Shown here piece by piece: positions 51,344 to 61,300 of a DNA stretch of 64,000 nt; position 1 is the stretch's first letter; each line of letters begins with the position of its first letter. The position numbers and the translations under genes were made by a program. Origin of the DNA: Henriciella sp. (lineage in GTDB: Bacteria; Pseudomonadota; Alphaproteobacteria; Caulobacterales; Hyphomonadaceae); contig JASJAO010000014.1 in the NCBI GenBank assembly GCA_030066975.1, positions 49,921 to 113,920 on the forward strand. The letters run 5' to 3'. The notes under the pieces are model-generated. The model saw only the letters and a list, made by a program, of their open reading frames with translations, did no database searches and was not told the origin of the DNA.

Positions 51344-53973
51344 ACAACGATATTCACGATCCGGCCGGGAACAACAATCACTTTCTTGATGTCCTTGCCA
51401 TCAATGAAGGCCTTTATCGCCGGTTCGCTGAGCGCTGTGGCTTCGATGTCATCCTTGGACGCGGTCTTCGGAACGCTGATCTCGGCCCGTCGCTTGCCGT
51501 TCACCTGGATCGGCAAGGTCACGCTATCTTCCACCAGCAGGCTGTCATCCACCTCAGGCCAGGCCGCCGCCGAGCAAAGCCCCGGACCATCGATCAAAGC
51601 CCAACACTCTTCGGCGAGATGTGGCATGAACGGTGTCAGGCAGCGTGCGAGCATAAACGCGCCTTCGAAGCGGGCATGCAGCAGGTCGTCCCCGCCCTGT
51701 TCGGCTTTTTTCAGGACGCTGGTCCATTCGTGCACGGTTGCGATCGCAGAGTTGAATCTGAACTCTTCGATTGCTGTATCGATGGCGTGCGCGGCCTTGT
51801 GGGAAGCACGGCGCAGCGCGGTGGCGGCATCACCGTCATTGGGCTGACCATCGCGTGGGGCCGCGCTTAACGTGTTGAACACGCTCCAGACGCGCTGAAC
51901 GAAACGTGCCGCGCCTTCCGCGCCGGACTGGGTCCACTCGACATCGCGCTCTGGCGGGCTGTCGGAGAGGACAAACCAGCGTGCGGTATCCGCGCCAAAG
52001 GTGGCGATGATATTGTCCGGGTCGACGGTGTTTTTCTTCGACTTGGACATTTTTTCAATCGGGCCAACCGTGACCGGCTGGCCGGTCCCGATCTCGACCA
52101 GACCACTGCCTCTGTCTTCAATCTCCGAGGGCTGTAACCAGCGGCCATCTTCGGACTGATAGGTCTCATGCGTGACCATGCCCTGGGTGAAGAGGCCCGC
52201 AAACGGTTCTCCGGACGCGAGGTTCAGTTCGCCGACGTCCCGCATCGCGCGGCTGAAAAAGCGTGAATACAGCAAGTGCAGGACGGCGTGCTCGACCCCG
52301 CCAATATACTGATCCACCGGCAGCCAATAGGCGCGCTCTTCAGGATCATCGACGCTGGCAAAACGAGTAAAGTACCAGCTGGAATCGTTGAACGTGTCGA
52401 GCGTATCGGTCTCGCGCTGCGCCGGTTTTCCGCATTTTGGACAGGTGCAATCTTTCCAGGTCGGGTGGTGGAAAAGCGGATTGCCCGGCTTGTCGAAGCT
52501 TACATCTTTCGGCAGCTCAACCGGCAAATCAGCCTCCGGCACCGGCACGATGCCGCAATCGCCGCAGTGAATAACCGGAATCGGGCAGCCCCAATAACGC
52601 TGGCGCGACACGCCCCAGTCGCGCAGGCGGTAGTTTACGGTGCCTTCGCCTTGGCCGAGTTCAACGATCTTTGCGATCGCAGCTGATTTTGCGGGCGTGA
52701 TCTCCATGCCGTCCAGGAACTGTGAGTTCATGATCGTGCCCGGGCCGGTATAGGCTGTGTCCATGTCGGAGCCTTCGCCTGAACTGACCCAAGCGGCGCT
52801 CGCAGCCTCTTTGTCGCTCGGTTTGACGACGGGCAGGATGGGCAGATCGTATTTGCGGGCAAAATCAAAGTCGCGCTGGTCATGCCCCGGGCAGGCAAAG
52901 ATCGCCCCGGTGCCGTAACCCATCAGGACAAAGTTCGCGATCCAGACGGGCAGTTCTTCTCCCGTGAACGGGTGCTCGACTTTCAGACCCGTATCGAAAC
53001 CCATTTTCGGGGCTTTCTCAATGTCAGCCTCGGACGTGCCGATCTTGGCACATTCGGCCCGGAAGGCTTCCAGGTCCGCATTACCCGCGGCCATCTCCAT
53101 GGTTAGGGGATGATCCGGAGAAAGGGCGATAAAACTCGCCCCAAACAGCGTGTCAGGACGGGTGGTGAAGATCTCAATCCCATCGGCCATGACCTGATCA
53201 ATGTCGGCCACGTTCTGGCGCAGTATTTCATCGCTGCCACCGGTCCACTCAAACCGCATTTGCAGGCCTTCAGATCGCCCGATCCAGTTGGCTTGCATCG
53301 TGCGGACCTTTTCCGGCCAGCGCTCCAGCTTCTGGACTTTGTCCAGCAAGTCTTCGGCATAATCGGTGATCCGGAAGAACCATTGGACCAGCTCACGCTG
53401 TTCGACCGGCGCACCGGAGCGCCAGCCCTTGCCGTCGACGACCTGTTCATTGGCAAGAACCGTATTGTCGACCGGGTCCCAGTTCACCTTGGCTTTCTTT
53501 TGATAGACGAGGCCTTTTTCCAGGAATTTCAGGAACAGACGCTGTTGCTCGCCATAATAGTCCGGGTCACAGGTCGCGAACTCGCGGCTCCAGTCGAGCG
53601 ACAGGCCAAGTTTTTCAAACTGAGACTTCATCGCGGCGATGTTCTGATAGGTCCAATCGCCTGGATGAACGTCGCGCTCCATCGCAGCATTCTCGGCCGG
53701 CATGCCGAACGCGTCCCACCCCATGGGATGCAACACGTTGTAGCCTTTGGCCTTTTTGTGCCGTGCAACCACATCGCCCATGGCATAGTTGCGGACATGC
53801 CCCATATGCAGACGTCCCGACGGATACGGAAACATCTCAAGCACATAGGCCTTGGGCGCATCACCTGCCTCAGCCGGAGATTTGGCCCGAAACAGGTCAG
53901 CTTCAGACCAGGCTTCACGCCATTTGGGTTCCGCTACCTGCGGATCGTATCTTGAGGCCATCGCCTCCCCCAT
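51340..53973 (-). CDS. leuS: Leucyl-tRNA synthetase
   Basis: The 877-residue class I enzyme charges tRNA-Leu. Catalytic motifs are [19 protein letters not shown] (HIGH motif, HMGH at 56-59) and [12 protein letters not shown] (KMSKS, about 640). The CP1 editing domain lies in between, and the zinc-ribbon cysteines are CGDCG and CTCPKCG (about 468-505). ATG at 53973 and at 53961 are both possible; the second ([14 protein letters not shown]) fits the family best, but GGGGGAGG lies only 2 bases before it. It precedes lptE, and DUF3576 is just upstream. Confidence 0.97.
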   Translation of the reverse strand: MGEAMASRYDPQVAEPKWREAWSEADLFRAKSPAEAGDAPKAYVLEMFPYPSGRLHMGHVRNYAMGDVVARHKKAKGYNVLHPMGWDAFGMPAENAAMERDVHPGDWTYQNIAAMKSQFEKLGLSLDWSREFATCDPDYYGEQQRLFLKFLEKGLVYQKKAKVNWDPVDNTVLANEQVVDGKGWRSGAPVEQRELVQWFFRITDYAEDLLDKVQKLERWPEKVRTMQANWIGRSEGLQMRFEWTGGSDEILRQNVADIDQVMADGIEIFTTRPDTLFGASFIALSPDHPLTMEMAAGNADLEAFRAECAKIGTSEADIEKAPKMGFDTGLKVEHPFTGEELPVWIANFVLMGYGTGAIFACPGHDQRDFDFARKYDLPILPVVKPSDKEAASAAWVSSGEGSDMDTAYTGPGTIMNSQFLDGMEITPAKSAAIAKIVELGQGEGTVNYRLRDWGVSRQRYWGCPIPVIHCGDCGIVPVPEADLPVELPKDVSFDKPGNPLFHHPTWKDCTCPKCGKPAQRETDTLDTFNDSSWYFTRFASVDDPEERAYWLPVDQYIGGVEHAVLHLLYSRFFSRAMRDVGELNLASGEPFAGLFTQGMVTHETYQSEDGRWLQPSEIEDRGSGLVEIGTGQPVTVGPIEKMSKSKKNTVDPDNIIATFGADTARWFVLSDSPPERDVEWTQSGAEGAARFVQRVWSVFNTLSAAPRDGQPNDGDAATALRRASHKAAHAIDTAIEEFRFNSAIATVHEWTSVLKKAEQGGDDLLHARFEGAFMLARCLTPFMPHLAEECWALIDGPGLCSAAAWPEVDDSLLVEDSVTLPIQVNGKRRAEISVPKTASKDDIEATALSEPAIKAFIDGKDIKKVIVVPGRIVNIVV

Positions 53974-54008
53974 GTGTTTTAAATTCGAGAGTTTGGGATA
54001 TCGGCCAT

Positions 54009-54440
54009 CTAACCGATTTCAGCTGCCTTGAGATTGCGCGCGCGTGATAGGATCGCGTTCTCAAGCTGAATGCCAGTTGCAGGATCTACGGCGGCATCGA
54101 CCCATGTGCCGTCCTGATTGATCTGGCGGAACACCGACACTTTGACCCCGTCTGCGCGTAGACGCGAATCGAGAATGTAGACCGTCGCCTTGATCCGCTC
54201 ATTGTCGACGCCATCAAAGCTCATCCAGTCATAAATTATGGTGCCGCCCAGAGGGTCGGCGTCCACCAGCGGCAAGCTTTCCATCGTGTCCAGGCTGGCC
54301 CGCCACAGATACGGATTGGACCCACCGGTAATATCTTCAACCACGCTGATCTCGGCATCATTATTGCCACCGCCGAACAGGCAGCCAGAAAGCGCCAGTG
54401 AACCCAACATGGCTGCGATAACTCTTCCTGTTGCCTTCAT
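54009..54440 (-). CDS. DUF3576 lipoprotein
   Basis: The 143-residue protein starts at 54440 ([20 protein letters not shown], lipobox at SGC) and shows the DUF3576 pattern: [54 protein letters not shown], and [20 protein letters not shown] at the end. DUF3576 lipoproteins are found next to leuS in alphaproteobacteria; the function is not known but the position beside lptE and leuS suggests an envelope role. It is divergent from a porin gene. Confidence 0.9.
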   Translation of the reverse strand: MKATGRVIAAMLGSLALSGCLFGGGNNDAEISVVEDITGGSNPYLWRASLDTMESLPLVDADPLGGTIIYDWMSFDGVDNERIKATVYILDSRLRADGVKVSVFRQINQDGTWVDAAVDPATGIQLENAILSRARNLKAAEIG

Positions 54441-54471
54441 TTGATCATTTCCCGTTGGCAAGAACTTGTTG

Positions 54472-54511
54472 ACTGGCCATCTCTATAACAGCTGAAACCC
54501 AGTCGGCCAGT
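54472..54511. repeat. 7-base inverted repeat in the DUF3576/porin divergent region
   Basis: ACTGGCC (54472-54478) and GGCCAGT (54505-54511) form a perfect inverted repeat with a 26-base spacer in the region separating the DUF3576 gene from the porin gene. It may contain regulator half-sites; evidence is limited to the pattern. Confidence 0.3.
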
Positions 54512-54556
54512 ATCGATGTGTGTAAGCTGGTTATGAGAGGTCGAAAGGTCCCTGAT

Positions 54557-55726
54557 ATGCGTTGGATCCCCATCCTGCTCGCGGCAAGCGGCACAATTGT
54601 GGCGGACGTGCAGGCTGAGCCCGCTGTCGAGTTCGAGCTGGAAGGTGAAGCCACGCTGGTAGTGACCCCGGTCTCGGAGACCGATGGCGACGGCGACATC
54701 GACTCGTTTCTGTCGGAATGGGCCTTGAATGCCACGGCCGAGCGCGTCCTCGACAACGGCGTACGCTGGCGCGTTCGGACGGCGCTCCGCGTTCAGCAGG
54801 ATCATGAGCAGCGTCCCGGATTCACCGGCGGATTTGGCGATCAGGTAACCGCCCCAATCGGGGCGTTTTCAGGTCTGTCAGCGGCCCCGGGCCGGGACGA
54901 TTCGGATCTGAGAGGGCGGCTCGAAACAGCCTATCTGCAAGTCGATGGCGGGTATGGAGAGGTCCGGATCGGCAAGGATCTGGGCGTGGCCAATCGTTTC
55001 TTTGAGGGTGCGCCGTCTGTGCTCAGCCATGCGCGACTTGATTCCCCGCTTCTGACGCCATCGAACCTGTCGGCGATCCGCACACGCCATGATTTGACTG
55101 GGCCCAGTCTGAAACTGTCCTACGCCTCCCCGCGCATACTCGGTCTGCGCGCCGGGCTGAGTTTCACGCCTGAGGCTGATGCCGATGGCCTGGACCGCAG
55201 GCCAGCTGCCGGTCTCGGCCTGAGTGCCCCCGACATCGAAAATGGTGTGGAGCTGGCCCTGAACGGCACGCACCGGTTCCGAGAGTCCGGCCTGCGGGTT
55301 GATATGGGTTTTGGCTGGTCCAGCGCCGATGTCAGCGACCGCGCCGGGCTTGCGCCCTATTCGACGGTGGAAACCTGGTCCGCGGGCACCCGGTTGGAAA
55401 CCGGCGACTGGACGTTTGGCGGGTCTTTGCTGCGCAGCGATAACGGCCTGCCAGACGGCGACTATTCCGCCTGGAGTATTGCGGTATCCCGACCGTTCTC
55501 AGGGCTTGACTGGTCCGTCAATTATGGCGAATCGGATGATGAAAACGCCGACCTCGGCGCCTCCGCCTGGCAACTGGGTGCCGCAAGGGAAATTAATAGT
55601 AGTTTACAAATTGGCGCCGGATACACGTTCGAGACGCTTGAAACTGCCAATAATGACAGCGAATCTCACGCCATTGTGGTGGAAATCACACTGTTCACAG
55701 ATTTCCTGCCTCTCACGAGAAATTAA
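54557..55726 (+). CDS. Gram-negative porin
   Basis: The 389-residue protein has a signal peptide (MRWIPILLAASGTIVADVQA) and a beta-barrel pattern of alternating residues, with AYLQVDGGYGEVRIGKDLGV (about 128-147) typical of general bacterial porins of the Rhodobacter type, and the loop-3-like DLGVANRFFEGAPSVLSHAR. The end (FTDFLPLTRN) lacks the usual terminal Phe; the last strand ends at the conserved aromatic four to six residues earlier. AAAGG precedes the ATG. An NtrZ-like gene follows 48 bases downstream. Confidence 0.8.
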   Translation: MRWIPILLAASGTIVADVQAEPAVEFELEGEATLVVTPVSETDGDGDIDSFLSEWALNATAERVLDNGVRWRVRTALRVQQDHEQRPGFTGGFGDQVTAPIGAFSGLSAAPGRDDSDLRGRLETAYLQVDGGYGEVRIGKDLGVANRFFEGAPSVLSHARLDSPLLTPSNLSAIRTRHDLTGPSLKLSYASPRILGLRAGLSFTPEADADGLDRRPAAGLGLSAPDIENGVELALNGTHRFRESGLRVDMGFGWSSADVSDRAGLAPYSTVETWSAGTRLETGDWTFGGSLLRSDNGLPDGDYSAWSIAVSRPFSGLDWSVNYGESDDENADLGASAWQLGAAREINSSLQIGAGYTFETLETANNDSESHAIVVEITLFTDFLPLTRN

Positions 55727-55774
55727 GGTTCTATTAAGACGCGTAACTGCTATTTAAAGCGTGAGGAGAACTGT

Positions 55775-56209
55775 ATGCGGGCTGTTATCGCATCTCTTGG
55801 ACTGATTTTCGCGATTGCCTTTCCGGCAATGGCGCAAAATGACGTGCCTGAAATGCCGGTACCTTCACTTGCGGAAACCGAACAGGCACAGCCTGACTGG
55901 TATCAACAGTTCACTTTTTCCAGCACCGATATCTCGTCACCGGTCTGGGAAGCCGAACCGGCCCAGACATTCAGCCTGGCCTGGGTCAAAGGAGATCGGT
56001 GGAGCGTCAGTGTCGATATGACCTCTCGCGAAACAACCTCACCTTTGCCTGCCGAAGAAATGTCAGTTGGTTCTGATTTCCGCATCACACCGCGCATCAG
56101 CGTTGGCGGTGAGCTGAGCTTTGGATCGAACGATGCCGTGAACATCAATGATCTGAACCAGCAGGACATCGAGGCCGGTATTCGTCTCCGGTCAGCCTTC
56201 AAATTCTAG
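55775..56209 (+). CDS. ntrZ: NtrZ-like periplasmic regulatory protein
   Basis: The 144-residue protein has a signal peptide (MRAVIASLGLIFAIAFPAMA) and a C-terminal block RITPRISVGGELSFGSND, ending EAGIRLRSAFKF, matching the pattern of NtrZ of Caulobacterales, a periplasmic inhibitor of the NtrY sensor kinase. By that analogy it would adjust NtrY/NtrX signalling of nitrogen or envelope state. No ntrY or ntrX lies in this window. It follows a porin gene and may be co-transcribed with it. The assignment is by pattern only, so the symbol is tentative. Confidence 0.68.
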   Translation: MRAVIASLGLIFAIAFPAMAQNDVPEMPVPSLAETEQAQPDWYQQFTFSSTDISSPVWEAEPAQTFSLAWVKGDRWSVSVDMTSRETTSPLPAEEMSVGSDFRITPRISVGGELSFGSNDAVNINDLNQQDIEAGIRLRSAFKF

Positions 56210-56218
56210 AGCCATACG

Positions 56219-57313
56219 TTAAGCCTTAGCGCCCCGTTTACCGCCGCCATAGATCGGATTGGTGCGCGCCGAAGCTTCATCCAAGGGCCAACGCGGACGC
56301 GCGGCAAAGGCTAATCCGTCCTCTGGAGTCAATCCCGCTCGCATACGTTCAGCCCCCGCCAGAGCAATCATCGCTGCATTGTCAGTGCAATGGCGCAAAG
56401 GGGGCGCGATCAAGCGGGCTCCGAATGCGCGGGCAACCTCGTCCAGACGAGACCGGATTGTTTGGTTCGCGGCAACCCCGCCGGCCACGACCAACCGAAC
56501 CGCTCCTGTTCGGTCTGCTGCAAATCCCTTCAAGGCCCGCCGGGTCTTCTCCGCCAGGCAATCGGTGATCGCGGCCTGATAACTTGCGCACAGATCAGCG
56601 CGGGCCTTGTCGTCCAGCTCCTCGGCTTCGACAATCCGCGCGGCAGCCGTTTTCAAACCGGCGAAACTCAAGTCGAGCCCCGGTCGTGACAGCAGCGGCC
56701 TTGGCAAGTCGAAACGGGTCGCATCTCCAGCTTTTGCCAGACGCTCCACCGCCGCCCCGCCCGGAAAGCCAATGCCAAGCGTTTTGGCCAGTTTGTCGAA
56801 CGCTTCGCCCGCCGCGTCGTCAATCGTGGTCCCGAGGCGTTTATACCGACCCAGACCTTCAACCGCGATGAACTGACAATGCCCGCCCGAGGCCAGCAAC
56901 AGCAGATACGGAAAGGGGCAGTCTTCGGCGAGCCGCGGCGACAAGGCATGCCCCTCAAGGTGATTGATCGGCACAAATGGTTTGCCTGAGGCCATGGCGA
57001 TCGCCTTGCCGGTCATCATGCCGACCATGACCCCACCGATCAGCCCAGGGCCGCTGGTCGCTGCAATGGCATCTATCTCGCTGAGGGCGAGGCCCGATGT
57101 CTTGAGGGCGAGCGCCACAACCTCGTCGGCGACGTCCGCATGCGCGCGCGCGGCAATTTCAGGCACGACACCGCCATAGGGCGCATGCTCTTCGACCTGG
57201 GTGCGGATGACATCAGACAGGATCTCCACGCCTTCATCGCTCAATCGCACAATAGAAGCGGCAGTTTCGTCGCAGCTGGTTTCAATCCCGAGTACAGTGA
57301 CAGCTTTGTTCAT
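56219..57313 (-). CDS. tsaD: tRNA N6-adenosine threonylcarbamoyltransferase
   Basis: The 364-residue ASKHA-fold enzyme adds threonylcarbamoyl to adenosine 37 of ANN-decoding tRNAs. It shows [16 protein letters not shown] (about 7-22), the metal motif NHLEGHALS (about 118-126, His-Glu-Gly-His), SGGHCQFI and the C-terminal [15 protein letters not shown]. Length is normal. The gene overlaps the GH5 lipoprotein gene by 4 bases; the divergent neighbour beyond it is hemC, the usual arrangement in this group. Confidence 0.96.
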   Translation of the reverse strand: MNKAVTVLGIETSCDETAASIVRLSDEGVEILSDVIRTQVEEHAPYGGVVPEIAARAHADVADEVVALALKTSGLALSEIDAIAATSGPGLIGGVMVGMMTGKAIAMASGKPFVPINHLEGHALSPRLAEDCPFPYLLLLASGGHCQFIAVEGLGRYKRLGTTIDDAAGEAFDKLAKTLGIGFPGGAAVERLAKAGDATRFDLPRPLLSRPGLDLSFAGLKTAAARIVEAEELDDKARADLCASYQAAITDCLAEKTRRALKGFAADRTGAVRLVVAGGVAANQTIRSRLDEVARAFGARLIAPPLRHCTDNAAMIALAGAERMRAGLTPEDGLAFAARPRWPLDEASARTNPIYGGGKRGAKA

Positions 57314-58323
57314 TCTTCGTCCTCGCCCAGCAACGCGTCATAGAGGTTCGGGATCCAGGCTTCGGTTTCCAGGTCATAGGCTTTCAATGTGGTGGCATAA
57401 TCCCAATAGCACCAGCCCAGACCGCGCGCTTCCATGCCCTCGCGCATCGCCCGCGTCCAGCGCGCGCGCTCAGCAACTGGCACCTCTTCATAGACGCCGA
57501 ATTCTCCCACCAGAACCGGCATGCGCTGCCGCTCCTGTACGGCGAGTGCACTATCGAGCCGCGCGGCCATGGCCTCAAGGTCGCTTCTGCTACCCCAGCT
57601 GACACCGATCGGTTGCGGGGGGTCTGCCCAGAAGGCGCCCTGATGGGTGAACGCGAAGGGGTTATAGTCGTGATAGGTCAACATCACCCGCGGATCATAG
57701 ACGGGGCCGCTGTCTTCCAAGGCATCCAGGTTGCCCCAATTCGCTGTACCGAGGATTACCCAGCGCGTGCGATTGAACTCGCGGATGATCTCTAACAGTC
57801 GGGCATTGAGCTGATCGGTCCGCTCGACCGTCATTTTGCCGTAAGGTTCATTGATCGTCTCGAAGATCACATTTGGCGGCATCCCGGCAAACCGCAGAGC
57901 CAGTTGCGCCCAGATGGCCTCAAGCCGGGCTTCATGTTGGTCGGGATCCTCGCTGAGTTCGTCATAATGATGCACGTTGACGATGATGTTGAGACCGGCC
58001 TCCCGGGCCCAGCTGATGATCTCTTCAACCCGTTCGATCAGCGGCGCCTCGATCTTATAGGGTGGTGCGAGCGCGGCCCGTGTTGACCAGCGAATGGGCA
58101 ATCGCACCGTGTCGAACCCGGCGGCCGCCAGGCGATCCAGATCCTGCCGGCGGACGGTATACCCCCACTCGCCTTCCCGCGCCGGGCTCTCGAGCGCGCC
58201 CCCAAGGTTCATGCAGCGTGAGATCGGCGCAGGCGAGATGAGGCGTGCCTCCTGAGCATCTGGGGCGGGGGCAGGCGAGCAGCCAGCCAAACAGATGGCC
58301 AAAGCCATTAAAAGGACGCGCAT
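57310..58323 (-). CDS. GH5-family glycoside hydrolase lipoprotein
   Basis: The 337-residue protein is a lipoprotein ([15 protein letters not shown], Cys at 15) with a family 5 glycoside hydrolase (cellulase-like) fold. The acid/base is Glu159 in [10 protein letters not shown] and the nucleophile Glu274 in [23 protein letters not shown] (about 69-80) and VNVHHYDEL are further hallmarks. GGAG lies 7 bases before the ATG at 58323. The sugar substrate is unknown. It overlaps tsaD by 4 bases, an unusual partner, since a gpsA gene is the more common neighbour. Confidence 0.88.
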   Translation of the reverse strand: MRVLLMALAICLAGCSPAPAPDAQEARLISPAPISRCMNLGGALESPAREGEWGYTVRRQDLDRLAAAGFDTVRLPIRWSTRAALAPPYKIEAPLIERVEEIISWAREAGLNIIVNVHHYDELSEDPDQHEARLEAIWAQLALRFAGMPPNVIFETINEPYGKMTVERTDQLNARLLEIIREFNRTRWVILGTANWGNLDALEDSGPVYDPRVMLTYHDYNPFAFTHQGAFWADPPQPIGVSWGSRSDLEAMAARLDSALAVQERQRMPVLVGEFGVYEEVPVAERARWTRAMREGMEARGLGWCYWDYATTLKAYDLETEAWIPNLYDALLGEDEE

Positions 58324-58402
58324 TTTCGTCTCCATCGCACGCAGCCGCTTGCACGCAGCTATGGCTCGTCTTAGCTCAAGGATGCGTAAACCGGGAGCCC
58401 AA

Positions 58403-59353
58403 ATGCCAGACCAGCAGATTGTTCGGATCGGAACCCGCGGGTCCCCACTCGCGCTATATCAGGCTCGACTTGTGGCGAGCCAGCTTTCGGCCAGCTCTGG
58501 CGGCGCGCTGAAGGGTGAAATTATCACCTTCAAGACCACAGGCGATCAGTTGACGACAGAGCGCCTGATTAATTCCGGCGGCAAGGGTCTGTTCACCCGT
58601 GAGATTGATCGCGCCGTGGATGACGGCGAGGTGGATATTGGCGTTCACAGTTTGAAAGACGTGCCCAGTCTGTTGCCAGAGGGTCAGGAAATTGTGGCCT
58701 TCCCACCGCGCGCGGACCCGCGTGATGGCTTTATTGGTCGGCCTGGTATCCGTCGGCTGCAGGACCTGCCTGAAGGCGCCACGCTTGGCACGGCAAGCCT
58801 GCGCCGGGAAGCACAAGCCCTGGCGCTGCGTCCGGACCTCAACGTCATTCCGTTTCGCGGCAGCGTGCATACGCGGCTGAAGAAGCTCGAAGACGGACAG
58901 GCAGACGCCACGTTTCTGGCCATGGCAGGCCTCGAACGCCTTGAGCTGGCGCACCTTGCGACGCCTGTTCCGATGGCCGACATGCTGCCCGCCGCCGCGC
59001 AGGGGATTATCGCGGTTGCGGCGCGCCCGGACCACATGAGTGCTGCTCTCAAGGCCGCTTTGAACGGGCTCGACGATGCACAGACAAGACACCAGGCGAT
59101 CGCCGAACGCGCTTTTTTGGCTGAGCTCGATGGTTCCTGCCGCACCGCGATGGCGGCCCACCTCAGCTTGCGCGATGGGGGCTGGCATCTTCGGGGCGAA
59201 GTGCTGCACCCAAGCGGGCAGCAAAAGTGGACCGCTGAGGCGACGGCGCTGCTGAGCGCCACCCATACAGAGCTTGCCGAGATTGGACGCTCCGTCGGCC
59301 AGTCAATTCGCAAGGCGGCTGGTGGCGACCTGCCCGTGTTCGAGGACGCATGA
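58403..59353 (+). CDS. hemC: Hydroxymethylbilane synthase
   Basis: The 316-residue enzyme builds the linear tetrapyrrole in haem synthesis. The family start [20 protein letters not shown] is near the N-terminus, the catalytic Asp is Asp86 in VHSLKDVPS, and the cofactor-binding cysteine is Cys246 in [13 protein letters not shown]. The ATG at 58403 ([10 protein letters not shown]) is chosen over the longer frame because CGGGAG precedes it. It overlaps hemD by 4 bases and is divergent from the tsaD operon. Confidence 0.96.
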   Translation: MPDQQIVRIGTRGSPLALYQARLVASQLSASSGGALKGEIITFKTTGDQLTTERLINSGGKGLFTREIDRAVDDGEVDIGVHSLKDVPSLLPEGQEIVAFPPRADPRDGFIGRPGIRRLQDLPEGATLGTASLRREAQALALRPDLNVIPFRGSVHTRLKKLEDGQADATFLAMAGLERLELAHLATPVPMADMLPAAAQGIIAVAARPDHMSAALKAALNGLDDAQTRHQAIAERAFLAELDGSCRTAMAAHLSLRDGGWHLRGEVLHPSGQQKWTAEATALLSATHTELAEIGRSVGQSIRKAAGGDLPVFEDA

Positions 59354-60075
59354 ACGCAGTCCCGGTGATCATAACTCGGGCCGAACCCGGCGCGTCGCAA
59401 ACCGCACAAGCGGTCGAGGCGCTTGGCTTTCAGCCCATCCTGTCCCCAATGCTGGAGCTGCGCCGCGACGCAGACGTGTCGCTCCCGCAGACCAGCGATG
59501 TCTCCGGCCTTATCTTCACCAGCGCAAATGGCGTACGGTTTTATGCCGAGATGGAACCGTCTCGCGACTTGCCGGCCTGGTGCGTGGGACCGGCAACGGC
59601 AGCAGAGGCACGGCTTGCCGGATTTCGAACCGTGCATGAGTCTGCGGGCAACAGTGTGGACCTTGCAAACTTCATCGCCGCTCATGCGCCATCATCAGAC
59701 CTGCCGCTGCTGCATGTTGCCAATGCCGCCGCCACGGGAGAGCTGGCGCGCAGTTTAGACGCGCTTGGGTATCGCTCGATCTTTGCCCCGCTTTACCGGG
59801 CGATCCCCGCGCCCTCCCTGTCAGACGGAGCCCTGGCCTGCTTTGCCAGCCAACATCCTGCGATCCTGCTCGTCCATTCCGGAAAAGGCGCGGATGCGGT
59901 TATGGCCGCAACACAAGGGTGCGTGCCCCAGCACATACACAGTGTCGCCATTTCAGAACGCGCCGCAGCCCCATTGAAGCGCGCGGGCCTATTAACCATC
60001 TCAGTCGCTGACGCCCCCAATGAAGAGGCCTTGATGCTCGCCCTCAGACATGCCGCTGCCACACTTTCGGTCTAA
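59350..60075 (+). CDS. hemD: Uroporphyrinogen-III synthase
   Basis: The 241-residue protein closes hydroxymethylbilane to uroporphyrinogen III. HemD sequences are poorly conserved; here [13 protein letters not shown] (about 57-69), [16 protein letters not shown] and [15 protein letters not shown] correspond to the two-lobe pattern, with [12 protein letters not shown] near 175-186. It starts inside the hemC stop codon, a strong context argument. The mitofilin-domain gene starts 49 bases later, making a hemC-hemD-mitofilin-hemY operon. Confidence 0.88.
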   Translation: MNAVPVIITRAEPGASQTAQAVEALGFQPILSPMLELRRDADVSLPQTSDVSGLIFTSANGVRFYAEMEPSRDLPAWCVGPATAAEARLAGFRTVHESAGNSVDLANFIAAHAPSSDLPLLHVANAAATGELARSLDALGYRSIFAPLYRAIPAPSLSDGALACFASQHPAILLVHSGKGADAVMAATQGCVPQHIHSVAISERAAAPLKRAGLLTISVADAPNEEALMLALRHAAATLSV

Positions 60076-60124
60076 CGCAACGCCGAGTAAGCTTCGCAGA
60101 CCGATTCTTTGAAAGACGACACCG

Positions 60125-61300
60125 ATGACGGACAACCCCGCCACTCCATCGATCGAAGACAGCGCTCCAATTGACGCTGAATTCGAACCTGCGCCGAAGC
60201 AGGCGCGCGAAGGTGGTGGCGCCAAGCGAATTATCTTTGCAGGTATCGCCTTCATAGCGCTTGTCAGCCTCGGAGCGATCGCGGTGGCGAGTGGTTTGGT
60301 ACCCGGACTGGGGGGAAGCGCAGACGAGCAGTCGGCGCTTGAAACGCAGATCAGCGAGCTGCGCGATCAAGTCGAACAAAACGAAACGGCCTATGCAACG
60401 CTGCGCAGTTCGCTCGCAGAACAGGAAACCGCATCGACCAATACCAAGAATGCGATCGCCACGCTGGTCACGCGTCTCGACAGTATTGAGCGCTCGCTGT
60501 CGGATCTTTCACGCGATACTTCAGAGCTGCGTGAGACGCTGTCAGCCATCCAGGTCGTTTCGTCTTCTGATGGAACCGATCCGGAGACGGGCGCGCCGAT
60601 CAGCGTTCCGGTTAATCCCCTCATCCTCGATCGGTTGGAAAACCTTGAAAACGCACTAACGGGGTTTTCTGACACACCTCAACCCGGCGCCGCTGAGATC
60701 TCTACGCTTGCTGCCGACATTGACACACTGCGCAACAGTCTGCGTGCGCTGGACGAGAAAATCGAGGCCGATCTCAATCCGGCCGCTGTCCCGGGCGCAG
60801 ACAGCACGGCCGCCGAAGCGGCGCTTGCCCTCTCAGCGATTGAAGCGGCGGCGCGGCGCGGCCGCCCCTTCCTGGTCAGCCATCAAAAACTCGCCCTCAG
60901 CCTGCCAAACGATCCAAATGTCGCCAGTCTCGCAAGGTTTGCCAGTACCGAGACGCCAACGCTTACGGAGTTGCAGTCGACGTTTGCCCAGCTTGAAGAC
61001 CGCGCGCTTGATGTCGATGCCAAGGCGCAGGGCGGGTCCACCAGCTGGCTGAGGTCCATGTTGGGCAACGCCGTCACCGTCCGCCGTGACGGAGAAGTCA
61101 GCACCGCCGATCAGATCGACATGGCCCGAACCGCACTGACTGATCGAGACCTGCCCGCCGCGATTGAGGCGATCGAGCCTCTGTCGCCGGATGTTCAGGC
61201 CGTCTTCACCGAATGGTTGCAAAGTGCGAATCAGCGCCTCGAACTTGAACAGGCACTTGAGGGCTTGCGCCTGACCATGATTGCGAAAGACCGCGAATGA
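60125..61300 (+). CDS. Mitofilin-domain inner-membrane protein (COG4223 type)
   Basis: The 391-residue protein has a proline-rich cytosolic N-terminus, one membrane span (IIFAGIAFIALVSLGAIAVA, about 36-55), a long coiled coil (LETQISELRDQVEQNETAYA, then TSELRETLSAIQ) and a C-terminal mitofilin-like region (VTVRRDGEVSTADQIDMART). Alphaproteobacterial homologues of mitofilin/Mic60 have been tied to membrane bending at crista-like structures. The gene lies between hemD and hemY, the conserved position in this class. Confidence 0.88.
   Translation: MTDNPATPSIEDSAPIDAEFEPAPKQAREGGGAKRIIFAGIAFIALVSLGAIAVASGLVPGLGGSADEQSALETQISELRDQVEQNETAYATLRSSLAEQETASTNTKNAIATLVTRLDSIERSLSDLSRDTSELRETLSAIQVVSSSDGTDPETGAPISVPVNPLILDRLENLENALTGFSDTPQPGAAEISTLAADIDTLRNSLRALDEKIEADLNPAAVPGADSTAAEAALALSAIEAAARRGRPFLVSHQKLALSLPNDPNVASLARFASTETPTLTELQSTFAQLEDRALDVDAKAQGGSTSWLRSMLGNAVTVRRDGEVSTADQIDMARTALTDRDLPAAIEAIEPLSPDVQAVFTEWLQSANQRLELEQALEGLRLTMIAKDRE

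Noticed and set aside
58684..59685. 333-codon minus-strand ORF opposite hemC/hemD
   Set aside because: hemC and hemD are certain and this frame lacks any signal or family.
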